Part shown: piece after piece, positions 22,109 through 34,535 of the stretch
Layout: each line of letters begins with the position of its first letter
Numbering within the stretch: the stretch's first letter is position 1
Source of the DNA: Oidiodendron maius Zn
Lineage: Eukaryota; Ascomycota; Leotiomycetes; Myxotrichaceae
Reading direction: 5' to 3'
Assembly: GCA_000827325.1 (NCBI GenBank)
Contig: KN832870.1
Location: forward strand, 5,084,001-5,148,000
Length of the DNA stretch: 64,000 nucleotides
Notes under the pieces: model-generated
What the model was told of the DNA's origin: nothing
The model's input: only the letters and a program-made list of their open reading frames with translations
Databases searched by the model: none
Position numbers and translations under genes: made by a program

Positions 22109-23791
22109 ATGGCTGATCACAATCATGAACCACCTTCAAAAAGAAGGCGCATTAGCAGTGAACCTGGAGAACAATCTCAGGCTGAAGAACGTCAAAAACT
22201 AGTTCACAGTTCATTATCAAGGCCGATATCGCCTCCTCCACTTCGCAGGGCAAAAGAGGCCGGAGCTCCAAAGATAAGGCCCTCGCCATTTCAGCTGACA
22301 TGGATCCGCGACCTCCCAGAATCATCAAACGTTGATACTGTCTCTTTAAGGGATATCCTAGGCGATCCTCTCATTGCCGAATGTTGGGAATTCAATTATC
22401 TCCATGATTTGGACTTCCTTATGGAAGCTTTTGACCAAGACGTTAGAGGCTTGGTGAGAGTTCACGTCGTCCATGGGTTCTGGAAGAAGGATGATCAGTC
22501 ACGTCTGGCTTTAAAGGTATTTGCAATTTCCAACTCAGAGTTTCAATACTGATATATAACAGATACAAGCTGAAAAATACCCAAACCTTACCCTGCATAC
22601 CGCGTTCATGCCAGAAATGTTTGGTACTCATCACTCTAAGGTATATTGCCTTCCTAGCCAGGAATTGCACCAGCTAATAGGATGCCATAGATGCTTGTTC
22701 TTATTCGGCATGATTCAACCGCGCAAGTGGTCATCCACACCGCGAACATGATACCATTTGACTGGACGAATATGGCGCAAGGCCTTTGGAAGTCCCCTTT
22801 CTTGCCGCTGCTTAATGACCGCTCCTTGACAAGTAAATCAACTGAGCCAGGGAGTGGGGCCAAGTTCAAAATAGATTTAATTAATTACCTCAAATCTTAT
22901 GACACGAGAAGAACAGTTTGCAAGCCACTGACAGAACAATTGCAGAAATACGACTTCTCTCAGATCCGTGCAACTCTAATTGCTAGTGTCCCCGGCAAGC
23001 AAAGTCTTGCCGATGAAGAAGAGACATTATGGGGCTGGCCAGGGTTAAAACACGCTCTAGGCGCCGTGCCTGTACGAGATACCAAGCCAGAGATCGTCAT
23101 ACAGATATCGTCCATTGCAACATTGGGCCAGAGCGATAAGTGGCTTCGTGAAACTTTTTTCAAGGCTTTGAGCGCTGCAAAAAGCTCAGCCCCTTCGGAG
23201 CCTTACTTTCGTATTATGTTTCCTACTGCAGATGAAATTAGAAGAAGCCTAAATGGTTATCGATCAGGGAGTGCCATCCACATTAAAATCCAGTCAGCTG
23301 CGCAGATTAAACAGCTTCAGTATCTGCACCCCATGCTATGCCACTGGGCCGGAGATGGTTTCTCGAGCGAGGGCCATTCTGTTCAGATGTCTGATGCCGG
23401 AAGAAAGAGAGCTGCTCCGCATATCAAAACTTATATCCGATTCACCGACACTGAGAAGTCTAGCATCGACTGGATTCTTATAACCTCAGCCAATCTTTCG
23501 AAACAGGCGTGGGGAGAAGCAGCTAATGCGCACGGTGAAGTTCGTGTCTGCAGCTATGAGATCGGCGTTTTAGTATGGCCTGAGTTGTTTGGAGATAAAG
23601 CGATAATAATGCCTACGTTCAAGACCGATATGCCACCTTACGACATTGAGAACGGTGGAAATTTGGTAGTTGGTGCGAGGATGCCTTATGATCTACCTTT
23701 GACACCATATGCCCAGGGTGACGTGCCATGGTGTGCAACGTCTTCATACCGCGAGCCGGATTGGGCTGGAGAGACATGGAAGACGGAATGA
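22109..23791 (+). CDS. TDP1: Tyrosyl-DNA phosphodiesterase 1
   Basis: Exons 22109-22516, 22563-22640 and 22691-23791 give 528 residues. TDP1 removes topoisomerase I peptides and other adducts from DNA 3' ends in the nucleus. It belongs to the phospholipase D superfamily and uses two HKD-like motifs. Here they are GTHHSKMLVL (His160, Lys162), completed across the second splice junction, and PHIKTYIRF (His406, Lys408). Downstream SSIDWILITSANLSKQAWG is the conserved DNA-binding and active-site segment. The N-terminal 60 residues are basic and disordered (SKRRRISSE), a likely nuclear localisation signal. The C-terminal PYDLPLTPYAQGDVPW is standard. All parts of the family are present. Confidence 0.95.
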
Positions 23792-23993
23792 ACTGTCTCA
23801 CATTATGCGTATTGCTTGATCACGCAATGCACTGTACAGTGCATATACTGCGTAGTAACAAGGCCATAAGGAGGTGGCAGAAGGTTTGCCTAGCTCGGCA
23901 TCTGCAGTACACAATCGCGGCAGTAACAAATCATAGCGAGATTTGTATGACTTCTTTCTAGTTACATTGCATAACTCACTGGTATTCCTTGAT

Positions 23994-24420
23994 TTAAGAA
24001 CCTCCAACAGCCTCCGGGACCTTGTTAGCATCATAGCCGTACTTCTTCTTCATCTCCTCCACCAGTGCAACATATCGCTCCTTAGCAACGTCCGCCGAGA
24101 TGCCCTCATCCACAACCTTCTGCCACGCAGCCTTCTTTGCCTTACCCTGTCTGCGTATCAGCTATGCCTTTTGCTGTATAAATATCGCAAGCATATGAGA
24201 GGGTCTATCGAACCTTGAAGTCGAAGGTGCCGGGGGCTTCCGCCTTGGTGATGTCCTCGCCGTTCGCGACCTTGTACAGAGCTGTGGCAGAGCCAATATC
24301 AGCATGCGCTGAGCGTGGATTGAATTACAGAGACTAACCGTAGAGTTGGAGGAGGTCGTCGTTGCTGGGCTTGGATGTCAGTTTCTTGGAGTCCACGGCT
24401 GCTTCTTCGAAGGTAGGCAT
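23994..24420 (-). CDS. ACB1: Acyl-CoA-binding protein
   Basis: Exons 24420-24339, 24281-24214 and 24146-23994 give 100 residues, close to the usual 86-100 for single-domain ACBP. It binds medium- and long-chain acyl-CoA esters in the cytosol and buffers or shuttles them. Visible signatures are SNDDLLQLYALYKVANGEDI (helix 2), FDFKGKAKKAAWQ and the C-terminal helix with ERYVALVEEMKKKYG. The junctions rebuild YALYK and FKGKAK exactly. The gene ends 200 bp from the TDP1 stop in convergent orientation. Confidence 0.93.
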
Positions 24421-25127
24421 GATTGCGTGATTGCGGGTGCTCGAGAGAATTGGATATCTGTGCGGGGTAATGAGATGGTCAGATAGTGGCTCTGAGGCAA
24501 ATAGTCAAATCGCTGGAGATGAATTGGGCACGTACATGATATTTTGAGAGTTTGCTGTGGTGTTGATGTTGAGCTGTGAATGTGGGAGTGTTGAGATGAC
24601 TGCGGGGTTGCGTTCGTCACATGCGGTAAGCTTAGCGGGGCCTACCTAATCGGTTGCTCAGGGGTTTGATATTCTTTTACAACTCCCCCTGAACTGAGGT
24701 TCGTATTGAAATCATTTGTAAGGTGATAATCATCTCATGCTCTTGCCAAGGAAGCAAATTTCCATACACACCTCCAAGAAGCAAGTAATTTATCAATGCT
24801 GTCAACCACACTTTGATCGCAATGCTCACCGCTTTCTAGCTCGTGACTCTCTCTAGGGATATCTTAAGTTATTCAAGGTAAGTGGCGTTTTCAGTCTCTA
24901 ATATTTCTTAAGAATTGCATGACATCTGGGATTGTGATACAAATACGCAGTGAAATCGGCAGCTGAAATGGTTATAAAAGTCTAGCACAACCGCTCTAGC
25001 TGGCTACAATGGTTATACTGTAATTTCAAGCAAAGCCTTGTTAGAATGAACCATCTCATACTTCCCAGAGATTAGTCTAAATTTTAAAGTGGGAGCAACG
25101 AAATCCGGAAATGAATCTCTCCTTTAC
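24421..25127. other. Intergenic
   Basis: 707 bp containing the ACBP promoter and the 3' flank of the MAPEG-like gene. It is AT-rich between 24700 and 25090. No coding signal or repeat is recognised. Confidence 0.45.
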
Positions 25128-25849
25128 TCATGCATTGAGTTGCTTCCCTGCTAAACCAAGTAAAGTAAAACATGTGAAATTTCCCGCCCACCAGAAGAGG
25201 CTGCGTATATATGACAGCTGGACATTTTCAGTCATAATATACGCCACGGCATGCCCAATTCGAACTAATGTGAAGATTAGACACAGCCCGTTGACCGTCC
25301 CATTTGGCACACCTGCATGCAGTGCCATAAGCTATAAGTATGTGAGCTCTGGCTTGCCCCTCACGACATTGAGCACAGAAGAGGGAAACATACCACGCTG
25401 CCAAAGAACATAGGAAAATTCTCTACAGCATTTGCATGTGCACTTTCCCATCTGCCACGCAATTAGTTCATGTAATCTCACACGGCATCAACTTTTGCCC
25501 GCGTCGTGAACTGCTGAAGCGAATTCTCCCACACACATACCGTATGAGTCTCCTCAACTGCTGTCTAGTCATCTTCCCCGCCTGCACCATCTTCTCTCCA
25601 TATTTGGCCAAATCCTCCCGTGGACTGACGTTGTGGTCGAGACCCAGCAAAACCTTCGGCCCGCGCGCTGATAGTACTGCATGCGCCATGAGGAAGTTCG
25701 CAATGATGGCTGTTGCGGCATAGGATGGAGGTTGTACGCCATTGGGAGGCACGCTGTGTAGACCGATGGCGGTGAGGATAGATGCCCTTTGGGAGGTTAG
25801 TTTGGAGGAGGTAGAGGAGGTAGAGGAGAAAGAGGAGAGGTATAGTACA
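25128..25849 (-). CDS. MAPEG-family membrane protein, 5' end uncertain
   Basis: The sure exons are about 25800-25541, 25451-25394 and 25331-25128. They encode a small protein with four hydrophobic stretches, including AATAIIANFLMAHAVLSA, FPMFFGSVLMALHAG and GNFTCFTLLGLAG. The splice junction between the first two gives RWESAHANAVENFPMFF, the core motif of MAPEG proteins (microsomal glutathione transferase and eicosanoid enzymes), and RIGHAVAYI supports this. The 5' end is not settled. The upstream ATG at 25849 lies in a different frame from the body of the protein, across a short CTACCTCCT repeat tract, and no donor-acceptor pair explains the switch. Either an upstream exon was missed, or the tract has gained or lost bases. 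Catalytic activity is not proven. Confidence 0.65.
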
Positions 25850-26240
25850 TTGCGGAGATAGTCTGGGAGGTGCTAAGAAGGACAGCTCAATTGGGCGAGA
25901 TAGAGTCGGTTGATATAGTGGAATTAATAAATACTAATCGTCAGAAATCAGAAGTATATCTTTGATACAATCTATCCTCCCAGGCATCATGTGTGGTTTA
26001 TGTCACAGCGTTTCGCGGCACAGCATTTGCTCCGAATCCGAGCAGCCTTGCAGCCGAGGCGTAAGGCTGGCGAGGCTGAAAGAAATAATCTTACTTTACA
26101 TTGGCGACACAGTAATCATCCTCCACGTTATGTAAGGAGTAAGAAGTATAAATTCATAACTTATTAAAACATTGATACAAGTCTGCTCCAGAGAACACCG
26201 CGCTAGCCCCTACTCCATAATAGCCTCGACTGATGCGCCG
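25850..26240. other. Intergenic
   Basis: 391 bp holding the promoter of the MAPEG-like gene and the 3' flank of the VPS62-like gene. No further features are seen. Confidence 0.4.
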
Positions 26241-27674
26241 TCAAACCGACGACTTAATAGTACATTCTGACATTACCGGCAAGCACACTTCCTCCCTATC
26301 CAAATGCTTATCCAAAGGACCTGTCGGACCGCTCGTCCATTTGTGGTAATCCATAAACTTCAGCTGCCCTTGGTGGTCATCGCCGTATTCCTGATCGCCC
26401 CATTGTCCCTGAAAATACAAGTAGTTCACGGGAGCATCCTTTACACTGGTGAATTTCTTAGTGTCCGTGGAGAAGGTATAATAATAGGCCGAGAGAGTAG
26501 GATCCCAAAGGGGGCCATTAGAAGTTACATCGTAGACCACTTGTGCAGGAATCGCTTCATCTGAAGACGGTTAGAATTGAAGAGACAATACAGGCAATGT
26601 GGTTTCTTACTGGTTTCATGAAGATCATGCTTGCCAGGCACGGCATAATTGGCGTGAGAACCTTTCGCACTATACGCAACAGGCCGTTTTCCAATCTTTT
26701 CTACCGCGTCGTAAGTGTAAGCTGCTCCATACTCATGCTGCGAATACCATATCGACTTGGGCTGTCCATTTTCAAATCTGATCATGTTGTGCTCCCTTAA
26801 TCCCAATTATTAGTGAGACATCAACTTGGCACAACACCGCTTACCAGTCTCCAAGATGATCTCCAAGTTCATGTCCTGAGACGGAAGGTCCCTGATTAAA
26901 TGTGTAGAAATACATGTAGAAAGCATCCTTGACCCCATTCCCTTTGTCGGCGACGATGACGGCGCAGCCCCTTGCGTCAACGGTCCTCAGTGTCTTTGAA
27001 TCGGGTAAATTTCCATGCAAATAATCTGGCAGTTGGGTGACATCGTCGTTGGAGGTCAGGAATATATCCTTGCCGCCTAGGTTATTTATCGAGTCTAGAT
27101 TCTCAAGCGTGAGGGGATCAGAGCCATGATCAATTTTCGTGAAGTTCACCTCAGGATGCGTATTTTTGAGATGAATTGCAAGATCACTGGGGAAGTATAG
27201 ATCATGAGTATCCAAGAAAACTAGAGGGGCTACAACACCGATATCAGTCATTAGTGTACTTCGAAATATAGGCTTCGGGTGGGCAGTACCATAGGTGAGA
27301 ACATATTCCGGAATTGCTGTACCAGACAAGTCTTTGGTGAGCTGCACAGAAGCAGCAGCGGATTCAGCAGGCACCGCAAGAATTTTCTTAGGCCGGTTTA
27401 TGTACCCTAAGAAAATCAACCCGGCGATGAAAGTACCAAGAATCAAGAGCATAAGCTAGTGTGTCACGTGATTAGTCAGATAAGGGTCCAGATCTCTTCA
27501 CAATAGTTTACTCACTTTCATACGAGAAAGACTCTTCAGAAAGCCTCGTATGGGCTTAGGAAGCCACCGTATGAAGACGTTGTCGTTGCCCCGCTTCACC
27601 ACTCCATTCTGGTTCGGCAGGAATGCTTCATCCTCCAGATCGCCGAGCTCGACATCCTCTCGGGGCTCTGACAT
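26241..27674 (-). CDS. VPS62-family (PF06101-like) single-pass membrane protein
   Basis: Exons 27674-27516, 27455-26845, 26795-26611 and 26560-26241 give 424 residues. The N-terminus is acidic and cytosolic, followed by a transmembrane helix formed across the first junction (LMLLILGTFIAGLIFLGYI), so the rest is probably luminal or extracellular. The body carries the family's signatures: LTYGTAHPKPIF, DTHDLYFPSDLAIHL, FYMYFYTFNQGPSVSGHELGDH, GDWEHNMIRF, VAYSAKGSHANYA and WGDQEYGDDHQG. In yeast, Vps62 was found through vacuolar sorting defects, but the molecular role is unknown. The GDHLGDWEH stretch is rich in Asp and His and could bind metal; that is speculation. Confidence 0.82.
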
Positions 27675-28262
27675 CTCGAACGCCGGTCAGATGAAGGAAA
27701 TTTTCCCCAGTGACTAACAACAAAGGTTGGTCAGATATAGAAAACCTTAGATGCTGCTTCAGCGATGAGGATGAAAATTGCATCAGAGGGACATGATGGC
27801 GCGGATCTCTCGGAGCACCCGCTCTTTATTGTGGTTCTGATTAAGATCTGCCGAACGTGGAGCCTCAGGGCATCCAAAGTCGACGATGTCAAAAGCTCCA
27901 GACCAGATGTAAAACTATGGGCCGTCGACTGCAAGATGAGTCGGACGGGAAGCCTGCAGAGATAAAGCTCCCTGAGGCTCATTTTCCGCCATCGTCACTC
28001 GGTCAGCAATCTGGCTGAGTCAGCCGCATCCGCCCATCGTGCATGCCCCTGAATAACCGAAACAGTTTCCTATGCCGCATGCTTGCGCAGGATATGATTC
28101 AACTGTGAAATCACAGAAAGAGACGACTTGTGGACATCTAGATGCTCTCGTGCTGTGTTGCAGAATTGTTTAATTTAAAACCGCTACTTAAATTCCGACA
28201 AACGCCTGATTTGCTACGCTCACGCTAATCATACAGCCCATCCCATTTTGCACTCACACACT
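27675..28262. other. Intergenic
   Basis: 588 bp between the VPS62-like start and the stop of the next minus-strand gene. Open frames here have no family resemblance and no splice partners. Confidence 0.45.
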
Positions 28263-30024
28263 TTATTGCCTCTGAAGCTCTGCCCATAAGCACCGTGTGA
28301 CAGCCCTTTCCTGACAAAACCCAGGCTCCCATAAGACCTCTTTGAGCGCGCCTGTAAACGCCTCCATTGTATGCAAACCCATCTGCATCGTAACCCTCCT
28401 CAACACCTGCACAAAAAACTCCCTTTCCTGAGGCGCAATGCTCGCAACCGCTCCCATATATAGGATCCATAGGAAAAGATGCTGGTCTTCCCTCCACATA
28501 GTTAGTAAATCTGCATTCGCTTTCTCCAGGATGCTCTTCAAACGCTTTAGCACCGTCTGGACGATCACTGCTGAAGCGGGGAGTTCCCGGAGAACTAGAT
28601 ACAGATATAAATACGCGGCAAGCCGGCAGGAACCGTAGATATGAGAGTTCCGACTAGGCATAGCCATACCATCATCCACACCATCCGGAGAGTCAAGGAC
28701 AATAAGAAGCTTGTATTCCGACATGTACAATCCTCGATCATACGCCATGCGAGTGTAAACATCTTTGGGCAAAGAATGGATCCGGAGGGAGAGCAGACGG
28801 AGAACTTGGAATATAACCGCCATTTCTCCAACGAGGTCATGCGGGCTTAACATATCCGTGTCAGGAGGGTACAAGCTTAGTAAGAAGTACGCATATTCTT
28901 GGATGCTCGCTCGGCACAAGCCAGTGGCAAGGAGGGGAAGTTGTGGGGAAAGGTCCCAGGTGGTACAGTAACTCAAGTCCACCCTAGATTATAATATTAG
29001 CTGTCAGAACAGACATGCAGCACAAGTCGGAATACAAACCAGGCAACAACTTTCTGTAGAAAGACATTCTCCAGAGGCAAGAGACCCTCCAGTGATGGTC
29101 CTCTGTTCGCCAATATGTTAAGTAGGCCATTGAGGTGCATTGTCGCACCCTGAAAATATCCATTCGATGTCTAATTTAAATTTAATTAGTTCTAAATTTA
29201 TGATATGAGAAAGCATTCTCACTTCAAAATTTGCCAGCGCGGCAATGGCACCAATCGTCTCCTCGGATACATGGCGTGGTGATTCCGTAAGCCTCTGGTT
29301 TACAATCCGTAGAGCCTCTGCTCTGTGCATGAGGCATTCTCGAGATATCCCCTTTCCGACCTGAAGATCGCGGTGCAGCGAAATCAAACATAAGATCGAA
29401 TTCAGCCATGCCGTATCTCGTGCGGCGAAGTTGAACAGGACTTCCTTCGATCCGATACAGAATGCGCTCTGCTCCAATTGGGATTTCTCTGTACATTGAG
29501 ATTAACAAATGCGCTGCAGATGAGGGTGTTATGATTAAGGCTGGGTATAGATGCTTACGATAGTCTAACATTGCCTGCTGTGTCGGACCAAGTTTGATGG
29601 CTAGCGAATCGAAGGGATCAATTTCTCCCATGCCTAGCGCGAGAGTAAGAGACGACCTCGAAGATCGCATCAAAGTATTTGTAGCTAGAAAACATTCCCA
29701 TTCTTTATTTCTAGGAAGAAATGCCTCTTTCTTGTCTTTCACAGGCTTCTTGTTGAGCTTGAATTTTGTCGTGAGAGTTGACTGGGCTGGAAGCTTTGGT
29801 GGAGCGGCTCCGCTTATTTGCTTGGCTTCCGGGTCAGCCTTTAAACGTTTACGCCGATTGGCATCTCTGATGGCATGAGACCGAACGATCCTTCTGGCTT
29901 CTTCGTCGTCTACCCCGCGGTGCGGGAGAGACGTGACCGTGAGGAACTCAAGGACCTGGCCAGTGGGCCTCTTAGGGCCAATGGTAGCGGACGGCAAGTA
30001 GCTTGTTTCAAGTCCAGACATCAT
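28263..30024 (-). CDS. Fungal transcription-factor-domain protein without zinc cluster (DUF3468 type)
   Basis: Exons 30024-29559, 29488-29223, 29170-29040 and 28983-28263 give 527 residues (541 if the in-frame ATG at 30066 is used). The start was set at MMSGLE because LEFLTVTSLP then RRIVRSHAIRDANRRKR is the conserved opening of this family. Later pieces (FGYFQGATMHLNGLLNILANRG and VLRLLSLRIHSLP, in part) match the C-terminal domain found in many zinc-cluster regulators, but no cysteine cluster exists. The second intron needs the distal acceptor GTACAG to keep the frame. A palindrome with two TGACTAA sites lies about 110 bp upstream and may control it. Target genes are unknown. Confidence 0.75.
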
Positions 30025-30402
30025 CTCTAAATCTAGTATTGTATGAGCTGACAGAGCAGCGAGCATATAATTGTATAAGATCTGGATGAGGTAGAGCTGA
30101 GGTTCTAGGATCCTCTGTCGGAATGCGCCTGGATGACTAATTTAATTATTAGTCATCCCGATTGGCGATAAGTTACCGCGATCCGTCGCCTCAAAATTAC
30201 CCTTTTAGGAAAACGATGGTGGAAGACAATTACTAATTCCTCCTGCCGCACGGATTCAAGCACAGTTAAAGAAAGTAAAGTCCGAAGTAGAAGGTCGCTA
30301 ATATAAACATTTCAGTTGCGAAACCACCGGGTATTTAAGCATAATTCACTCTCCAATAAAACCCCCAAACATAAATGGGCTGCATGCCGCCAAGACTGAA
30401 GG
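30025..30402. promoter_or_regulatory. Upstream region of the DUF3468-type gene
   Basis: 378 bp that also hold the 3' flank of the TBC gene. The only striking element is the palindrome at 30131-30158. Confidence 0.45.
30131..30158. promoter_or_regulatory. Palindrome with two inverted AP-1/Yap-like sites
   Basis: Two perfect 11-bp arms (GGATGACTAAT and its reverse complement) are separated by six A/T bases. Each arm contains TGACTAA, a site bound by fungal bZIP factors of the AP-1, Yap or Gcn4 kind. The element is 107-134 bp upstream of the transcription-factor-domain gene start at 30024. Confidence 0.5.
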
Positions 30403-33400
30403 TTATTGCCCACTAGAAACAGGGCTCCGTTCCATGCTGCTCACGGATCTCTTGCCCCAGCCGCCCCAGAAGCCTCCGACAACTGCACTAACAGGAGCCT
30501 TGATCTCTTCTCTTTCTATCTTCCGCGTTGACGTAGCCAAACTTAATGAGCTGAAAGCGCTGCCCCTCTCCGTGGGCGGCGGCAGAGAAGGTTTTCGGTC
30601 ACCGTCTGTAGGGCTAGGCGTCGACATCCCAAGCAACTTCCGCAGTGCCTCGAGCTTGGCTTTCGCCTCTTCCGCTTCCTGTTTCGCAACCGCTTCCGCA
30701 GTTTTTGCCTGTACAAGCTCCAAGACCAAAACATCGACGTCCACATCTTTGTTGTTGTCAGCCTCAGGAGAAGTTTGTTCGAGCATCTCTTTCTCCTTCT
30801 GTGCCGCAATAATAGCCGGCAAACTGAGGCTGGATGTGCGCTTGCCATATGTTGCTGCATTCTGGCTGCGGGTGCTCGGCGATCGACCCAATTTCAACTC
30901 CCTCAAGCCGCCTGCACTTATTGGCTTTGTAGACGGCCACTCGCTTTCATCTCGTCCACCATCGCTCGCAGCTACTGAGATCTTCCTATCTTGCCTCAAT
31001 TCATAGATTTGTTTCTCCAGCCTCTGCTTGTCGGCATGAGCATTCTGGATACGATTATGAGCTTCTCGAAGTTGATCCTTCAGCGAGGAGGTCTCTTGAG
31101 CGGATTCTGACAGGCGGCGGGAGAAGTCCTGTGACTTGGATACTTCGATTATGAGCTGCTCCTTGGAGCGGGCCAGTTCTTCGCGTAACTGAGATTTAGA
31201 TTGCAACATTGATGAACGGCGGTTGTGATTTGGATCCGGGAAGAATCGCTCCTCGACGACGTTAAGAAGGCTAGACAGATCGACTTCCGTCACTGGCGGT
31301 TCTAAGTGATCAATATTATTTCTCCCCTCGGGGATTGTGTCAGACGGTGAAAGTGCCTTGACAATAGTCTCAACCAAGCTAGGTTCTTCATCTTCCACGC
31401 CGATTTCAGACTCCTCGGGCTCGACATCTTCAGCGCATTCTGCATCGGCCCTCGTCTCAAGTCCCTTGATAGTCTCTTGGCTAGCTTCACTATCTCCGCT
31501 CGTCATGGTCTCAGAGCTTATCTTTGATTTTAGCCCGTCTAGCAGAGATCTTACAGCCTGCCGATCCTCTTCTCGTTCCTCTCTCTCCTTTTGAAGTTGT
31601 GTAGCAAGAATTGCATGATCCCTCTGCATTTCACTCAGTGCGGTAAGCAAGTCTTCTATCTGGCCATGCAGATTCTGATCTTTGTTCATTTTCGGAGCGA
31701 CAGCCGTTGCAAAGCTAACGGACTGGCCGCGAAGCGACGAGCCATCGGTATTCGATGAGTCTCTTGAGATGGATGTTGCTTCTGTATAAGAGCTCGTAAC
31801 GCTATCCGATCCCCCTCCCTCTGCAGAGTTCATCGTCGAGGCAATGCTTTGTTTCGACGGTGTCCGGCGAAGGTAACTCACAGGTCTAGATGGCGCAACG
31901 AGGGTAGGGCTGAGGGTTGCTGATTTTGTAGCAGAGCTAGGGCCTGCCCACAAACGACCAAGGAATCGTTGCGCTGCCGATCCAATAGTCTCTGATGTGG
32001 CTGCGGCATTGGCAGCCTGCGATTCTTTGTAGCTGGCCTCCAGTGCCTGTAGACTCTCATGCGTGACGACTCCACTGAGACTAACGAAATCGTTCACGAA
32101 TTCATCTGCGTTGTAGTGATAGCAATCCCAAAGGCCTCTTGACAACAGCAATTGCATAACATCCTCGAACTCTGTGCACGCAAGAATCTTTTCTTCGTTC
32201 TTTCTCATCAAAGACAAAGCCACCCTCATTATTGTTTCGGAAGCGCCTTCGGCAAATATGACATCGTATATCCGGAAAAGCATGGGTAAAGGGCAGGTAA
32301 CGGCGAAGAACGACAAGAACCATTGAGAGACGTAGGCGGGTTCGATTTGCAGGACCTCGAGATGGGATGAGAGGGTAGGGAGATGTTGTGTAAGGAGTTC
32401 GCGGAACTGATGGATTCGGACGTGTAGACCAGACAAGTCTGGCAAGAAGCAATTTCGAAGATCGTAGTGCTCCATGAGGCTGTTATCCGTTAGCACGTAT
32501 ACTTTCGGGCGGTCGCGCACAACCTACCGGACAAGAACACAAAAGGCTTGCTTGTCGCCCATATGCATAAGCAGAGGGCCAACAAGAAAGCCTAGGCCCT
32601 GGCAATACCCAATCTTTTGATCGTATAGACTGAAACATTTCAAGACACGTGCCAGCATGCGTTGCCCATCACCGTCCGGATCACGAAACATCTCCACACC
32701 AGGGAAGCTCCGTCCAATATCCTTCCCAATGATCCCCTCATAGGGGCTCGACTCTTGGCACAGCTGATCGAATTGGTCTTCCAGGACCCTATCCCGCGCC
32801 CCAGACATGCTCTGCCACACTACACCTCGCAGAGGTGGAGGAATGCCGCTCCGGATCTTCTTCGCCAACAGTGTCGGCAAGCATTGTGCAGTCCGGGTGT
32901 AATCCTGTACAAGCGCAGCATAAAACTCTAGATCCGTCATCGGCGGAGCGGGAATCATCGAGTATCGTAACGCTGGCGGCGTCGGCCCAGTCACCAGTCT
33001 CTTCAGATGTTGTATTGAAGGCGGTCTTGACTTTGATCTTTTGTGGAGTTTGTCTGCAGATTGCACCTTGGTAATACCGGACTTGGGATTCGTCGCAAGG
33101 AGGTTATTTTCTTGCTCAAGCCTAGCTAGAAGTAATGCCGTGGACTAAATCATCAGCGTAATTTCATGGAAAGAGAGAAGGCTCATACATCGTCAGATCC
33201 CTGGTCGCGAGGTTCCTGCTCCTCGGTCTTCTCCAATTCCTCCCAATTGACCCCGTCCGCCCCTTCAGAGGAATCGCTCCCTCTTCGTGATTCCGCATCC
33301 CGCGATACGGCAGATTCGGGCTCATTCCCACTGCGTTCCTGCGTGGCGATTATGAGAGACTCGTCTGTCTCCTCAAGCTCTGCTGCCTCAGCCGAGAGCT

Positions 33401-33560
33401 CATCACCCCCAGCCTCCTCCGGCACCACTTCAGCAGACTTTGTATCTACCGTCAATTGAGGTTCGGACAGTCGCACTGTCACCATGGAGTCGTGTGTCAT
33501 CTCGCATTTCCGGTCCGCCTCGACCTCGCAGTGTTGCTCCTCATTATGTTCTGGTTCCAT
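30403..33560 (-). CDS. TBC-domain Rab GTPase-activating protein (Gyp5/EVI5-like)
   Basis: Exons 33560-33189, 33144-32528 and 32479-30403 give 1021 residues. The N-terminal 125 residues are acidic and disordered. The TBC domain runs from about residue 220 to 440: RSGIPPPLRGVVWQ, then the arginine finger IGKDIGR (Arg269) and the glutamine finger YCQG (Gln306), both catalytic residues of dual-finger Rab-GAPs. WFLSFFAVTCPLP and RIYDVIFAEG complete it. After a Ser-rich region the C-terminal 400 residues form long coiled coils (for example LREELARSKEQL and RLEKQIYELRQD). This layout is that of Gyp5/Gyl1 and EVI5, which switch off Rabs in Golgi-to-surface transport and recycling. The N-terminal ATG at 33560 follows an in-frame extension I did not use. 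Confidence 0.9.
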
Positions 33561-34535
33561 GGTGGACTGTGTGCCTTGGACCGTCAGGGCCAATAATTCA
33601 CGAGGCAAAATAACTCCCGTCCCACTGCCAACTGTCAAAGCGAAGGAATAGGAACAGATATCGAAGAATTGCCGTTCAAAATAGTCGTTGTAGGTTCTCA
33701 AACACCTCCGATGATATGCCGTTTCGTCGTCTCAAGTTCTAGTTTCCTCTCATGGAGAGCTATTCTGGGGCCGAAACAAATGGACAAAGACCGAAAGCGA
33801 ACTGTACCATTGAATAAATCACGCAATGCCAAAAGAGTGGCGGCTGCCGGACACAGCCAGAGAGAAGGACAGACTGGTAGCGGTGGAGGAGGAATGTTGG
33901 AGGGCCGAGTCACAAGAGATTCACCAGGGGAAACAGTTTACAGTCCAGTTTAACCTCACTTTAATCTCCTCATCAGGGGTCTCCATGCCTCCCGGTCAGT
34001 CGGGCATCTGATTGGCCGGATATGTATCACGTGAAGTGATCCGTGCAAAAGGGGTTTGCACTAGCCGATCGGTAATTTTCGACCCCTTTTGTGACTGGCG
34101 ACCAAACGCGGAGGAAGAGAAAGAGAATGAAATAGATAGAGGGAAAGAAAGATATGTCGTGTTATGATGCTGCTATCCTACAGTAAACTATTATCTGTCT
34201 CATAATCCGTCTGCCCTCCACCAGGTTGCCTCGCGGGCGTGAGAACGTCGCGGCGCTTTTGTCTCGGGCAATTTCAAGGCTTACTTATTATGCACATCAT
34301 GGTATGAAATTTGATAGGCTACGTAACTACCGGCATCAGTTATCATATCGATAGCGGTATCATGCAAGCACATAATTGTGAATGGACAAATGCCAGACGT
34401 ATGCGCAATGCCTCGGTTTAGATAGAAATACACCCACTCTGCACCCTCCCAATAACCTAGGAAAATATAACGAGAGTCGTGCATCTCATAATCCTCCGCC
34501 AATTTGCGGCGCTCTTAGAAAGCTCTCGCGCCCCC
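33561..34535. other. Intergenic between the TBC gene and TOP2
   Basis: 975 bp, promoter of the TBC gene and 3' flank of TOP2 (both on the minus strand). A purine-rich run lies at 34110-34160. Open frames here lack family resemblance. Confidence 0.45.

Noticed and set aside
30434-31006. A 190-codon plus-strand frame opposite the TBC gene
   Set aside because: It mirrors the low-complexity coiled-coil coding region of the Rab-GAP and has no features of its own.
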